The translations under genes were made by a program, and so were the position numbers. Under the pieces are notes generated by a model. That model made no database searches and was not told the DNA's origin. It worked only from the letters and a program-made list of their open reading frames with translations. This document shows positions 26,605-35,359 of a DNA stretch of 49,910 nt, piece after piece. Each line of letters begins with the position of its first letter. Positions within the stretch are counted from its first letter, which is position 1. Source of the DNA: Candidatus Zixiibacteriota bacterium (GTDB lineage Bacteria > Zixibacteria > MSB-5A5 > SM23-73-2); contig JAUWYR010000017.1 in the NCBI GenBank assembly GCA_030615745.1, positions 1 to 49,910 of the forward strand, read 5' to 3'.

Positions 26605-27168
26605 TCACTGGTTAAACTTGTTCATTCCCTCTTCTAATCCATACAAAATAATATACTCAACTGCATCAGCTGAAATTTGAAGCATTTTATCCACATACTT
26701 TTTTTCATTCTCATCGAAATCCTCTAATACATATTTTTCTAAGTCAACATCCTCTTGTGGGAGTCCAACTCCCATTCGAAGGCGTGGAAAATTATAAGTG
26801 TTCAACTGGTAGATAATTGACCTCAAACCCTTGTGACCACCTTCTGTCCCTTTCTCCCTTATCCTTATTTTTCCGAGAGGCAAATTAACATCATCACAAA
26901 TGACCAAAAGCCCTTCAGCTGAAACTCCAAGATCACCCAAGCAGTCAACAACTGCCCAACCACTCATATTCATGAAGGTGGTTACCTTAGCTAACCAGAC
27001 CTTCTTATCACCAAAATCTGCCTCACAATACAAATACTCACCTTTCCCCGGTTTTAAATTAACTTTTTTACCTTTTGCCAATAAATCTATAAGCTTATAC
27101 CCCAAGTTATGCCGATTGTCCTCATACTCTTTCCCAGGATTACCAAGTCCTAAAACCAATTTTAACAT
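26605..27168 (-). CDS. pth: peptidyl-tRNA hydrolase
   Basis: Releases tRNA from stalled peptidyl-tRNA. MLKLVLGLGNPGKEYEDNRHNLGY carries the substrate-binding Asn and catalytic His region (RHNLGY), followed by the conserved TFMNMSG and the DDVNLPLGKIRIREKGTEGGHKGLRSI stretch. I start at ATG 27168; a TTG 24 bases upstream would add MAYFIFQK, which lies within the predicted promoter. 187 residues is normal. Confidence 0.96.
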   Translation of the reverse strand: MLKLVLGLGNPGKEYEDNRHNLGYKLIDLLAKGKKVNLKPGKGEYLYCEADFGDKKVWLAKVTTFMNMSGWAVVDCLGDLGVSAEGLLVICDDVNLPLGKIRIREKGTEGGHKGLRSIIYQLNTYNFPRLRMGVGLPQEDVDLEKYVLEDFDENEKKYVDKMLQISADAVEYIILYGLEEGMNKFNQ

Positions 27169-27180
27169 TTTTTGAAAAAT

Positions 27181-27208
27181 AAAATATGCCAAATTTTAGG
27201 TTTGTCAA
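27181..27208 (-). promoter_or_regulatory. promoter of pth-rpsF-rpsR-rplI
   Basis: On the minus strand TTGACA (27208-27203), 16-base spacer, TATTTT (27186-27181). The -10 ends 12 bases before the pth ATG, so a start point about 7 bases further gives an almost leaderless message. No Shine-Dalgarno is seen before this ATG. Confidence 0.6.
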
Positions 27209-27410
27209 GGAAAAAGGGGGCAACATTTAAAAAAGAGCTTAACTCACTTGTAATCAACCAATCTGAAACACAAATGTTTTTACATTCTTTTTTGAATTTA
27301 TCTCGTTTTACTCTTTAGGCTCCTTAAGGACTTTTTTTCATCTTTATATTTGTTAATTTAGACTATCAAAGAACTTGAGTTAGGTCTCTGAAAAACTCCT
27401 ATTTCCGCAA

Positions 27411-27591
27411 GAGATTGCTTCGTCCCTCCGTTCCTCGCAATGACAGTTGTTTCCTGTGTCATTGCGAACGGAGTGAAGCAATCCCTAAGTAGCTGGAATT
27501 CAATGAGATTGTTTCGTCGAGTTCCCTCGCAATGACAGGCTTCGTTCCTATGTCGTTGCGAGCCCCGATGACATCGGGACAAAACAATCTC
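27411..27591. repeat. alternating GTCATTGCGAG repeats in a 490-base gap
   Basis: The gap between pth and rho (27193-27683) has no gene; an apparent frame on the minus strand is made of repeat. Units: GAGATTGCTTCG...CTCGCAATGAC (27411-27444), the inverted GTCATTGCGA...GAAGCAATCC (27458-27484), a second direct unit (27506-27537) and a second inverted unit with a CCCGATGACATCGGG palindrome (27552-27591). They form two head-to-head pairs like REP elements. A relative is at 43051-43135. Confidence 0.85.
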
Positions 27592-27683
27592 TCATTTTAG
27601 ATTACTCTATGTATAGATATTTAAATGGAACCTAAAGGTAATGGGTCTTAGTTCAAAAAAATCCGATTAAAAAGTAGATAGGT

Positions 27684-28931
27684 TCAATCTTTCATTGACT
27701 CGAGAAATTGAGCATTAGATTTGGTCTTTCTCATCCTGTCGAGCAAAAACTCCATGGCCTCAACTGAATTCATCTCATTTAGAAACTTCCTTAAAATCCA
27801 GACCTTGCTCAACTGGTCTTCCTTCAACAAAAGCTCCTCTTTTCTTGTGCCAGTGCGATTGATATCTATAGCTGGAAAGATTCTTCTGTCCGAGAGTCTT
27901 CTATCCAAAACCATCTCCATATTTCCAGTTCCTTTAAACTCCTCGAAAATCACCTCATCCATTCTGCTTCCTGTCTCAACCAGAGCAGTGGCTATAATAG
28001 TTAAGCTTCCACCTTCCTCTATGTTTCTCGCCGCTCCAAAAAACCTCTTGGGTTTCTGCAATGCATTTGAATCAACTCCTCCAGATAAAATCTTACCGGA
28101 GTGAGGGACCACCGCATTATGTGCTCTTGCCAAACGGGTAATGCTGTCCAGAAGTATGACCACATTCTGTTTGTGTTCAATTAATCTTTTGGCTTTTTCC
28201 AAGACCATATCCGCAACTTGGACGTGTCTATCTGCTGGCTCATCGAATGTGGAGCTTATCACTTCCCCTTTTACCGAACGCTTCATGTCAGTAACCTCCT
28301 CAGGTCGCTCATCGATCAAAAGAACAATGAGCTTCATCTCCGGATGATTGGTAGTTATACTATTGGCAATCTTCTGCAATAGTATGGTCTTCCCAGCCTT
28401 AGGCGGTGAAACGATTAGAGCCCGCTGACCCTTCCCAATGGGAGCTAAAAAGTCTAAAATCCTCATGGCCAGCTCATCCGCTCCAATCTCAAGCTTGATT
28501 TTTTCCAGAGGATACAGGGGCGTGAGATTGTCGAAAAGGGCTCTGTGTTTAGCAACTTCAGGATTTCCAAAATTCACCGCCTCAATCTTTAGCAAAGCGA
28601 AATACTTCTCAGTATCCTTAGGGGGACGCACCTGTCCAGATATCGTATCCCCTTTTTTTAAGTCAAACCTTTTTATCTGTGAAGGGGATACGTAGATGTC
28701 ATCAGGACCTGGCAGATAGTTATAATCAGGAGACCTCAAAAATCCATAGCCTTCATTCAAAACCTCTAAAACTCCCTCAGCAAATATCAAACCATCTTTC
28801 TCAGTTTTCGCTTCTAAGATCTTAAAGATTAACTCCTGTTTTCTCAGGCCACTTGTTGTTCCGATCTTTAATTCTTCTGCCAATTTCAAAAGCTCTGAGA
28901 CTGTCTTGCTTTTAAGTTCGACTATATCCAT
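27684..28931 (-). CDS. rho: transcription termination factor Rho
   Basis: 415 residues from ATG 28931, preceded by GAGGTGAG; a GTG 9 bases upstream is less likely. N-terminal helical domain, RNA-binding cold-shock-like domain ([16 protein letters not shown]), Walker A region (SPPKAGKT, about 175-183) and [30 protein letters not shown] is the secondary RNA-binding Q/R-loop region. It lacks the long inserted domain seen in some phyla. Hexameric helicase that ends unprotected transcripts. Confidence 0.97.
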   Translation of the reverse strand: MDIVELKSKTVSELLKLAEELKIGTTSGLRKQELIFKILEAKTEKDGLIFAEGVLEVLNEGYGFLRSPDYNYLPGPDDIYVSPSQIKRFDLKKGDTISGQVRPPKDTEKYFALLKIEAVNFGNPEVAKHRALFDNLTPLYPLEKIKLEIGADELAMRILDFLAPIGKGQRALIVSPPKAGKTILLQKIANSITTNHPEMKLIVLLIDERPEEVTDMKRSVKGEVISSTFDEPADRHVQVADMVLEKAKRLIEHKQNVVILLDSITRLARAHNAVVPHSGKILSGGVDSNALQKPKRFFGAARNIEEGGSLTIIATALVETGSRMDEVIFEEFKGTGNMEMVLDRRLSDRRIFPAIDINRTGTRKEELLLKEDQLSKVWILRKFLNEMNSVEAMEFLLDRMRKTKSNAQFLESMKD

Positions 28932-29073
28932 AGAACTCACCTCATAATTTTTGGTTTTTTACAAGATTAAAAAGTTTTTAATACTTGCTATTTTTTTAGG
29001 ATGAAGTAGAAAATAAGGACTTTTCTCAAATCCTTTCAAGTTTTTATTTTGTTCGACCAAAGGGTTTGAAAAC

Positions 29074-29436
29074 TTAACTTTCTTTTTTATCCAAAATCTC
29101 TTTTAACGGTGCATCACCCCAAAGCCTTTCCAGTCCATAAAATTCTCTGGTCTCTTTTAAGAATATATGAACCACTACATCCACATAGTCTAACAAAATC
29201 CACCTTGACGCCTCATAACCCTCATTATGCCAAACCTTCACTCCCTTTTTTGTAAGACTTTCTATGATATGATCTGCAATCGCTTTCGCATGAAGCTCCA
29301 CTTCAGCTGAACAGATGACAAAAAAATCAGCTACATTTGAAAGCTTTCTTAAATCCAGTATTTTTATATTAAAAGCCTTTTTATCTAAAGCTAATTTTCC
29401 AGCGAAAAGAGCTAACCTCCTGGGGGTAATCTCCAA
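29074..29436 (-). CDS. rsfS: ribosomal silencing factor RsfS
   Basis: 120 residues. FNIKILDLRKLSNVADFFVICSA and GYEASRWILLDYVDVVVHIF are the DUF143/Iojap signature. Binds L14 and blocks subunit joining in poor nutrient conditions. It starts 17 bases after the stop of the LytR_C gene. The 130 bases between its end and the rho start contain AT-rich sequence, probably the rho promoter, with no clear boxes. Confidence 0.95.
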   Translation of the reverse strand: MEITPRRLALFAGKLALDKKAFNIKILDLRKLSNVADFFVICSAEVELHAKAIADHIIESLTKKGVKVWHNEGYEASRWILLDYVDVVVHIFLKETREFYGLERLWGDAPLKEILDKKES

Positions 29437-29453
29437 CCAGCCTCCTTAAGCCA

Positions 29454-29963
29454 TTAATTTTCCATCTTTCCTTCCGCTTTTTTTAAGATCTTTTTAAAAT
29501 CTGACCCTAAAACCAAAGTTGCATCCAAGTCTAGAAAATTATCCTTCAAAGGTTTGAAAAAAACATTGTTTTTTTTCAAACCTAAAATCTCAGCTATTTG
29601 ACCTATCAATTCTTTGTTTCCACTACGGTCTAAAAGAATAGTCTGGAAAACAAAAGAATCTGAAAAATCAACTTCATTTACCACATAAAAAACAAGGTTT
29701 TTTGATCTATTCTCATTTAAAAATTCAGATACTTTTCTACAAGCCCCTTTGATACCTGAACCATTAAGAATCTGGATTCTTATATCCTTCGGCTCGATTT
29801 CTGTTTTAATTTCTTTTTGTCCTAATCTTTTTACAAATGAAAACCCGTACACAAAGACAAAAATCCCTAAAAGAGTTATTAAAATTCCAGAAAAACTCGC
29901 CCCTCTTTTTCTTTTGGGTCTTTTTTTGTAAAACCTATACTCTTTTTTTAATTTTTTACCCAT
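29454..29963 (-). CDS. LytR_C domain protein, single-pass membrane
   Basis: 169 residues: a basic start (KKLKKEYRFYKKRPKRKRG), a membrane helix (about 25-43) and a LytR_C domain (about 60-160; DIRIQILNGSGIKGACRKVSEFL, ending LDLDATLVLGSDFKKI). The domain is usually attached to LytR-CpsA-Psr cell wall ligases; here it stands alone without the catalytic domain. Located directly before rsfS as in other genomes of this type. Confidence 0.85.
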   Translation of the reverse strand: MGKKLKKEYRFYKKRPKRKRGASFSGILITLLGIFVFVYGFSFVKRLGQKEIKTEIEPKDIRIQILNGSGIKGACRKVSEFLNENRSKNLVFYVVNEVDFSDSFVFQTILLDRSGNKELIGQIAEILGLKKNNVFFKPLKDNFLDLDATLVLGSDFKKILKKAEGKMEN

Positions 29964-30083
29964 ACTAAAAAGATCTGGATAACTTCGGATGGGAGTAAAA
30001 AGAACAATTTTGGGTGAACATAAAGTTTGAATAAGATGAGAGGCTTCCCCCTCTTTTAATTATAATCTTTTTTCTCACCTCCT

Positions 30084-30542
30084 TCAATCCCAGAGATAAT
30101 AATAAGGATTATAGCTTTTAGGCAAATTACCTATCTTTAAGAGAAAATGGAAGTTGCTCTTTTTGTATTCCAGTTGAAAATCGGATAAAATCCCTTGAGT
30201 ATTAAAAGAATTACCAGACCTTTGCCAAAATGATGGGCGATGTAAATATCCTAAATTCATCGTAAGTTTTAATGGCTCAGAAATCTGATATTGGATGGTG
30301 TTAAGATACAGACCAAAACTTTCAGAGCTTTTTTTGCTGGAAAAATATGTAAGTGTGTAACTATGCCTCATCTTCAATCGATTCGGATCCAGAAGAGAAA
30401 AGCTTTGTTTTTGGGGATTTAAACCAAAAAAGCTTTCATCTCTAATCTCTTGTTTCTGGGAATAAATAACTGAAAAAAAACTCAAAACAAAAAAGCTGAC
30501 TATTAAAATGAATAATACTTTTCTTTTCAAAATCAACTCCAT
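30084..30542 (-). CDS. hypothetical exported protein, beta-rich
   Basis: 152 residues. Signal peptide (about 8-28, ending VIYSQ) and a mature part rich in alternating aromatic and polar residues (SYTLTYFSSKKSSESFGLYLNTIQYQI, LKLTMNLGYLHRPSFW), typical of outer membrane or periplasmic beta proteins. It may be a small outer membrane protein. 120 bases separate it from the LytR_C gene. I do not recognise the family. Confidence 0.75.
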   Translation of the reverse strand: MELILKRKVLFILIVSFFVLSFFSVIYSQKQEIRDESFFGLNPQKQSFSLLDPNRLKMRHSYTLTYFSSKKSSESFGLYLNTIQYQISEPLKLTMNLGYLHRPSFWQRSGNSFNTQGILSDFQLEYKKSNFHFLLKIGNLPKSYNPYYYLWD

Positions 30543-30608
30543 AATAATACTCTCAGAATATATATCGGGGATTTTACACTTGTCAATAACTTTTTATTAT
30601 ACGTTTTA

Positions 30609-31367
30609 TTATTTTTTCTTGTTTGCCAAAAGTTTTTCCAAAAGCTTAAGCTGCTGGATCGAGTTTACTCCCATAATCTCTTTTGGGTCTTTGGCAACAA
30701 CAGCTGAGATTCTATGGTTTTGCCTTCTTAGAATCTCAATAGCATCAGTTAAATAATATTCGCCCTGTTGATTGTCCTTTTTTACCTTCTCCAGAGCTGG
30801 GAAAAGGAATTTAGAATTAAAGCAAAAACTTCCAGTATTTATCTCTTTTATCTTTTTTTCTTTTTCTGAGGCATCCTTTTCCTCAACAATTTTTTCTAAA
30901 GACCCATCTTTTCTTCTCACAATTCTACCGTAACCTTTGGGTCTATCGAGTATAGCTATCAAAACCGTTGCTTTAGCTTTAGTCTTTCTATGAGTTCGTA
31001 TAAGCCTTTTGATGGTATAGCCACTAAGAAAAGGGACATCTCCGCATAAGACTAAAATCTCGCCACGAAAATCAGCTAATATATCTTCAGTTTGAAGCAC
31101 AGCGTGTCCTGTGCCCAAAAGCTTTTTTTGTTCTACGAACTCAAATTCTCTTTGTTTAAAAAGATCGAAAACCATCTTTTTTTTATAACCAACGACCAAG
31201 ATAATTTTAGGAATTTTTAGATTTTCCAAAGTAGAGACCAGATAATCGACTATCGGTCTTCCACCAATTTTATGCAAGACCTTAGGGATATTAGACTTCA
31301 TTCTTTTACCTTTGCCAGCAGCCAGAACAACCGCGCAAGTATTTTTAAAATAATTTCCTCTTAACAT
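30609..31367 (-). CDS. GlmU-like UDP-GlcNAc pyrophosphorylase domain protein, no acetyltransferase domain
   Basis: About 252 residues. VVLAAGKGKRMKSNIPKVLHKIGGRPIVDYL is the nucleotidyltransferase signature of GlmU, with LLGTGHAVLQTEDIL, LVLCGDVPFL and NTGSFCFNSKFLFPAL following. The left-handed beta helix that would carry acetyltransferase activity is absent, so it may only make UDP-GlcNAc or a related sugar nucleotide. The start is uncertain: ATG 31367 or ATG 31391, just past a palindromic repeat. Confidence 0.88.
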   Translation of the reverse strand: MLRGNYFKNTCAVVLAAGKGKRMKSNIPKVLHKIGGRPIVDYLVSTLENLKIPKIILVVGYKKKMVFDLFKQREFEFVEQKKLLGTGHAVLQTEDILADFRGEILVLCGDVPFLSGYTIKRLIRTHRKTKAKATVLIAILDRPKGYGRIVRRKDGSLEKIVEEKDASEKEKKIKEINTGSFCFNSKFLFPALEKVKKDNQQGEYYLTDAIEILRRQNHRISAVVAKDPKEIMGVNSIQQLKLLEKLLANKKK

Positions 31368-31394
31368 TTTCTCATTTTTGAAATTGCACATTGT

Positions 31395-31475
31395 TTCGCA
31401 ACCTGCCTGTCCGGCCAGGAAAGGTTGCGGCTACCATTTTTTACAAATTTTTATCTTGGTAGCCGTCCCTCACGG
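31395..31475. repeat. CCTGYCYGGCCAGG-core repeat and GGTAGCCG unit
   Basis: GCAACC and GGTTGC arms enclose TGCCTGTCCGGCCAGGA (31404-31420), followed by CGGCTACC, then GGTAGCCGTCCCTCACGG (31458-31475). The core recurs inverted at 31931-31951 and, with changes, at 9651-9665, 37506-37521 and 3524-3538. Confidence 0.85.
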
Positions 31476-31484
31476 TATTAAGAC

Positions 31485-31844
31485 TCAAAAATTCTTTTTA
31501 ACGATTCTGTTTTTCTCGTCCAAAAATATTAACTTTGGCTTATGCTTTTTGGCATCCTCTTCTTCTAAGATGCAGTAAGAGATGATAATCAGAATATCTC
31601 CAACTTCACCTAATCTGGCAGCAGGACCATTTAAACATATTATTCCAGAACCAGCTTTTCCCACAAGGACATATGTTTCGAACCTTTCTCCGTTATTCTG
31701 ATTTAGAACCTGGACCAGTTCATAAGGCAAAAGATTTGCCTCTTTCATCAGATCCTCATCGATAGTTATACTCCCCTCATAATCTAAAACTGCCTCAGTA
31801 ACAACCGCTTTATGAATTTTGGATTTGCACAAGGTTACAAGCAT
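31485..31844 (-). CDS. panD: aspartate 1-decarboxylase
   Basis: Makes beta-alanine for pantothenate; pyruvoyl enzyme. The self-cleavage site is G24-S25 in [30 protein letters not shown] and [20 protein letters not shown] are typical. 119 residues is normal. AAGGGA lies upstream of ATG 31844 as ribosome binding site. With panC and panB next to it, the pathway to pantoate and pantothenate is nearly complete (no ketopantoate reductase here). Confidence 0.96.
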   Translation of the reverse strand: MLVTLCKSKIHKAVVTEAVLDYEGSITIDEDLMKEANLLPYELVQVLNQNNGERFETYVLVGKAGSGIICLNGPAARLGEVGDILIIISYCILEEEDAKKHKPKLIFLDEKNRIVKKNF

Positions 31845-31870
31845 TTTGTCCCTTCTTGTTTAATTTTTTC

Positions 31871-32121
31871 TCGCAGGCTGAAGCCTGCGCCTACCAATTA
31901 TAAATTTTACAATTTTTTGGTAGCCGCAATCTTTCCTGGCCGGACAGGCAGATTGCGCTTTTTTCTCTTGTTGTGTCAGGACCTCAGTCCTGACACCTTC
32001 TTAAGCGTCAGGAGTAGAGCTCCCGACGCAACTATTTAGGGGCTTGTTGAGCCTGGCGAAATCCCGATTTATCGGGATCCCCTCCCAACTACCAGCGGGA
32101 GACCACAAGGGTCTCCCCTAC
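31871..32121. repeat. dense cluster of palindromic repeats between panC and panD
   Basis: The 273-base gap is almost wholly repeat: TCGCAGGCTGAAGCCTGCG with CCTAC (31871-31895), GGTAGCCGCAATC...GATTGCG enclosing the inverted CCTGGCCGGACAGG core (31919-31957), GTGTCAGGAC/GTCCTGACAC and GCGTCAGGAG...CTCCCGACGC (31974-32031), ATCCCGATTTATCGGGAT (32061-32078), and GGGAGACCACAAGGGTCTCCC with CTAC (32097-32121). The last overlaps the panC end and supplies its TAG stop. Confidence 0.85.
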
Positions 32122-32963
32122 ACTTTTATTTTAATGTTATCAATCAACCTCGTTTTCCCGACCCTCACTGCAAAAGAAATTAAAACATCCCCCTTTAACT
32201 TTTTCAGTGGTCTCAGTGTTTCAGAATCATTTATAGCTATATAATCCACTTTCGCCATTGGCTTTTCTTGAATAAGTTTTTTCATCCTATCTTTTATCTT
32301 TCTTGAATCTCTTTCTCCGGATTCTATCATCTTTTTAGCCAAATTCAAAGATTGATACAAAACCAGAGCCTCATTTTTCTCCTTATCAGAAAGATACATA
32401 TTCCTCGAGCTTAAGGCAAGCCCTGATTTCTCCCTGATAGTTGGGGCAACTATAATTTTCACAAAAAAATTCAAATCTTTGACCATTCTTTTTATAACAA
32501 CTGCCTGCTGAAAATCCTTTTGACCGAAAACTGCTATGTCCGGCTGGACTATATTAAAAAGTTTTGCCACAATAGTTGTCACCCCTTTGAAATGTTCAGG
32601 ACGGGATACACCCTCTAAAAGTCTGGTCAAATTTTCAACTTCAACATAGGTGTCATACCCTTCTGGGTACATATTCTTTATATCAGGAACAAAGAGGAAA
32701 TTACATCCTATCTCTTTTAAAAGTCTCTTATCTCTTTTTAAGTCTTTTGGGTATCTTTTGAAATCATCTTTTGGACCAAATTGTGTGGGATTGATAAAAA
32801 TGCTCACAACTAAGACATCTGATTTCTTTTTTGCAACCTTAACCAAACTCAGATGGCCTTCGTGAAAATAACCCATCGTCGGAACAAAGCCGATGATTTT
32901 TCTCTCTTTTTTCAAACTCATGCAAATCTCTTGTATTCTTTTTGGGGATCTTATGACCTTCAT
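32118..32963 (-). CDS. panC: pantothenate synthetase
   Basis: Joins pantoate and beta-alanine with ATP. GFVPTMGYFHEGHLSLV has the HIGH-like nucleotide-binding motif, with QFGPKDDFKRYP, FGQKDFQQAVVIKRMV and ALSSRNMYLS later. 281 residues, normal. The TAG stop lies in a GTAGGGGAGACC repeat. It begins 61 bases after panB. Confidence 0.96.
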   Translation of the reverse strand: MKVIRSPKRIQEICMSLKKERKIIGFVPTMGYFHEGHLSLVKVAKKKSDVLVVSIFINPTQFGPKDDFKRYPKDLKRDKRLLKEIGCNFLFVPDIKNMYPEGYDTYVEVENLTRLLEGVSRPEHFKGVTTIVAKLFNIVQPDIAVFGQKDFQQAVVIKRMVKDLNFFVKIIVAPTIREKSGLALSSRNMYLSDKEKNEALVLYQSLNLAKKMIESGERDSRKIKDRMKKLIQEKPMAKVDYIAINDSETLRPLKKLKGDVLISFAVRVGKTRLIDNIKIKV

Positions 32964-33024
32964 CTGACTAAATTAAAAATTCAAAATTAAAAATTTTAAA
33001 TTTTTCATTTTGAATTTTGAATTT

Positions 33025-33828
33025 TCAGTAGCTTTCCTCTTCTGAGGGGAACCGTCCAGATTTGACATCCTCCAAGTATTTTTGACAAGCTTTTCTTATC
33101 TCTTTTCCAAGCTCAGCATAACGTCTGACAAATTTTGGCTTAAAATCTTCGAAAAGCCCCAAAATATCATTTACCACCAGAACCTGCCCATCACAAAAAG
33201 ACCCTGCCCCTATTCCGATAGTGGGAATTTTTATTGACCCTGAGATCTTTTTGGCTAAATCTTTGGGCATCGACTCTAAAACAACAGAAAAACATCCGAT
33301 TTTCTCCAGCTCTTTTGCTGATTCGATCAAGTAATTTTTTGTTTTTTCTTTTTTCCCCTGGACTGTAAAGCCCCCGAATTTATGAATCGATTGAGGAGTT
33401 AATCCTATATGTCCCATCACCGGAATCCCCACCTCTATTATTTTTTTAATGGTCTGGGTCATCTCCAGCCCACCCTCAATTTTAACTCCCTCTGCTCCTC
33501 CTTCCTTTAAAAACCTCCCCGCATTAAATATCGCATCTGAGACATTTGTCTGATAGGACAAAAAAGGCATATCCGCTACCACCATAGCTCTTTTAACTGC
33601 TTTTGATACTGCTTTGGTATGATGGATCATCTGATCTATTCCAATTGATAAAGTGGTTTTGCTCCCATAAAAGACCATGTTCACAGAATCCCCGACTAAG
33701 ATACAGTCTATGCCGATCTCATCTAAAATCTTTGCGGTGAAAAAATCGTAAGCGGTCAAAATAGCAACCCTCTCCCCCTTTTTCTTCATCTCAAGAAATG
33801 TCCTGATTGTTACCTTTCCTTTATTCAT
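33025..33828 (-). CDS. panB: 3-methyl-2-oxobutanoate hydroxymethyltransferase
   Basis: Makes ketopantoate from alpha-ketoisovalerate and methylene-tetrahydrofolate. ILTAYDFFTAKILDEIGIDCILVGDSVNMV and MGHIGLTPQSIHKFGG are clear. The conserved region IPTIGIGAGSFCDGQVLV is near the end. 267 residues. The gap to panC has an A/T-rich near-palindrome (ATTCAAAATT/AATTTTGAAT, about 32971-33019). Confidence 0.96.
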   Translation of the reverse strand: MNKGKVTIRTFLEMKKKGERVAILTAYDFFTAKILDEIGIDCILVGDSVNMVFYGSKTTLSIGIDQMIHHTKAVSKAVKRAMVVADMPFLSYQTNVSDAIFNAGRFLKEGGAEGVKIEGGLEMTQTIKKIIEVGIPVMGHIGLTPQSIHKFGGFTVQGKKEKTKNYLIESAKELEKIGCFSVVLESMPKDLAKKISGSIKIPTIGIGAGSFCDGQVLVVNDILGLFEDFKPKFVRRYAELGKEIRKACQKYLEDVKSGRFPSEEESY

Positions 33829-33858
33829 AGTTTTTTAAATATGTGAAAAATTAAAAAA

Positions 33859-34491
33859 CTATCTTTTCACATAATACCTTCTTCTCTTTTGAGGCTTTTT
33901 CAAAATCTCTAAAAGCTCGTCTATGTCTTTTGGATTTTTCTTGAAATCGAAGTCATCGGCATTTAAAATCAGAAGGGGGGTCAAATCATAATGAAAAAAA
34001 TAACGGTTATAAGCCTCATTTAGCGCTAAAAGATAATCGTAATCTATTTTTTCGGGATGTTTCCCCTTTTTCTTTTTTATCCTTTTGTAAATAGTTTCAG
34101 GATTGGATTGCAAATATATGATAAGGTCAGGTTTCGGTATATCCTTTTCTAACAAGGAAAAGATCTTCTCATACAATAAGAGCTCTTTTTCATCAAGGTT
34201 AACAGAGGCATATATTTTGTCCTTCTCGAAAAAGTAATCTGAGATGATTTTTTTGAAAAAAAGGTCGTGTTCGAAAAGCTGTTGCTTTTGTTTATATCTT
34301 GAGAGAAGGAAAAAAAGTTGAGTTTGAATTGCATACCTTTTTTTATCTTTGTAGAAGTCGAGCAAAAAGGGATTCTCCTCAGTATTTTCCAAAACAAGCC
34401 TGGCCTCAAGTCTCTCAGCTAAAAGTTCTGCTAAATCTGTTTTGCCAGCACCTATCATTCCTTCCAAAGCAATGTAGTTTGGTTCATTCAT
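33859..34491 (-). CDS. deoxynucleoside kinase family protein
   Basis: 210 residues. The P-loop EGMIGAGKT (about 10-18), ENPFLLDFY (about 40-48), and a later arginine-rich segment (IYKRIKKKKGKHPEKIDYDYL) are typical of the dNK/dCK/dGK type. Phosphorylates salvage deoxynucleosides; which base is not clear. It overlaps folK by 8 bases, suggesting coupled translation. Confidence 0.9.
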   Translation of the reverse strand: MNEPNYIALEGMIGAGKTDLAELLAERLEARLVLENTEENPFLLDFYKDKKRYAIQTQLFFLLSRYKQKQQLFEHDLFFKKIISDYFFEKDKIYASVNLDEKELLLYEKIFSLLEKDIPKPDLIIYLQSNPETIYKRIKKKKGKHPEKIDYDYLLALNEAYNRYFFHYDLTPLLILNADDFDFKKNPKDIDELLEILKKPQKRRRYYVKR

Positions 34492-34984
34492 GATTTTCTC
34501 TTTTAAAAAGTTTTATCTTTTTTTCATCTTTAAGCTCTTTCAAAAGGGTAAAAACTCTTTTTTTCTGGAGAGGATGAATTTTGTTTCTGGAAACTTCCAA
34601 AAGTGGAACTAAAACAAACCTCCTTTTATGAAGTTGAGGATGGGGCAAAGTGAGTTTTTTAGTATTTATGATTTGGTCATCATAGAAAAGTAAATCCAGA
34701 TCGATTTTTCTCGGACCATTTTTCCCACTTTTTTCCCTGCCCATCTTTTTCTCTATTTCCAAAAGCTTATCCAACAGTTCAAATGGCAAAAGGTCTGTCT
34801 TTACCTTTATCACCATATTCAAAAACCAACTTTGATCTTCATAACCAACGGGTTCTGTTAGGTAAACAGAAGATTTTTTCATCACCTTCAACCAATCCAG
34901 ACTTTCCAAAATCTTTATACCTTTTTCTAAGTTCTTAAATCTTTTCCCTAAATTTGAACCCAATCCGATATAGGCAAAGCCCAT
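34484..34984 (-). CDS. folK: 6-hydroxymethyl-7,8-dihydropterin pyrophosphokinase
   Basis: 166 residues. AYIGLGSNLGKRFKNLEKGIKIL and GPRKIDLDLLFYDDQIINTKKLTLPHPQLHKRRFVLVPL are the FolK signature with the pterin- and magnesium-binding DLDLL. Precedes the dNK gene and follows folB by 9 bases, so folate steps are transcribed together. Confidence 0.96.
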   Translation of the reverse strand: MGFAYIGLGSNLGKRFKNLEKGIKILESLDWLKVMKKSSVYLTEPVGYEDQSWFLNMVIKVKTDLLPFELLDKLLEIEKKMGREKSGKNGPRKIDLDLLFYDDQIINTKKLTLPHPQLHKRRFVLVPLLEVSRNKIHPLQKKRVFTLLKELKDEKKIKLFKRENHE

Positions 34985-34993
34985 TTCAAACCT

Positions 34994-35359
34994 CTAACTC
35001 TTTTTTCTTTTCCTTTTGACCTCGACCTCGATATCATCCAAGTTTCCGGGAACTGGAGGGATTTTCTTTCTTACTCTGACTAATACCTCTTTAGGTTTGA
35101 ATCTTTTTAAGATCTCATCTGCCAGCTTTACAGCTATGGTCTCGAGTAAACAGAACTTGTTCTCCATCACCAGATCATGAACAGTGTTATAAACCTGGGT
35201 ATAATTTACAGTATCTTGAAGCCTATCCCTTTTAGCAGCTTTATCCAAATCCAAAGACAACTCCACATCAACCTCAAATCTTCTACCAGTCTGGCGTTCA
35301 GCTTTGGATACACCGTGAAATCCATAGAAGGTCATGTTATGAAGCCTTATTGTTCCCAT
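34994..35359 (-). CDS. folB: dihydroneopterin aldolase
   Basis: 121 residues. MTFYGFHGVSKAERQTGRRFEVDVELSLD carries the conserved GFHGV and EVDVEL. VNYTQVYNTVHDLVMENKFCLLETIA and a conserved C-terminal lysine region complete the family pattern. Cleaves dihydroneopterin to the FolK substrate. It adjoins the aminotransferase-like gene with no gap. Confidence 0.95.
   Translation of the reverse strand: MGTIRLHNMTFYGFHGVSKAERQTGRRFEVDVELSLDLDKAAKRDRLQDTVNYTQVYNTVHDLVMENKFCLLETIAVKLADEILKRFKPKEVLVRVRKKIPPVPGNLDDIEVEVKRKRKKS

Noticed and set aside
27358-27582. Apparent 74-codon frame on the minus strand
   Set aside because: It consists almost wholly of GTCATTGCGAG repeat units and has no protein-like signal.
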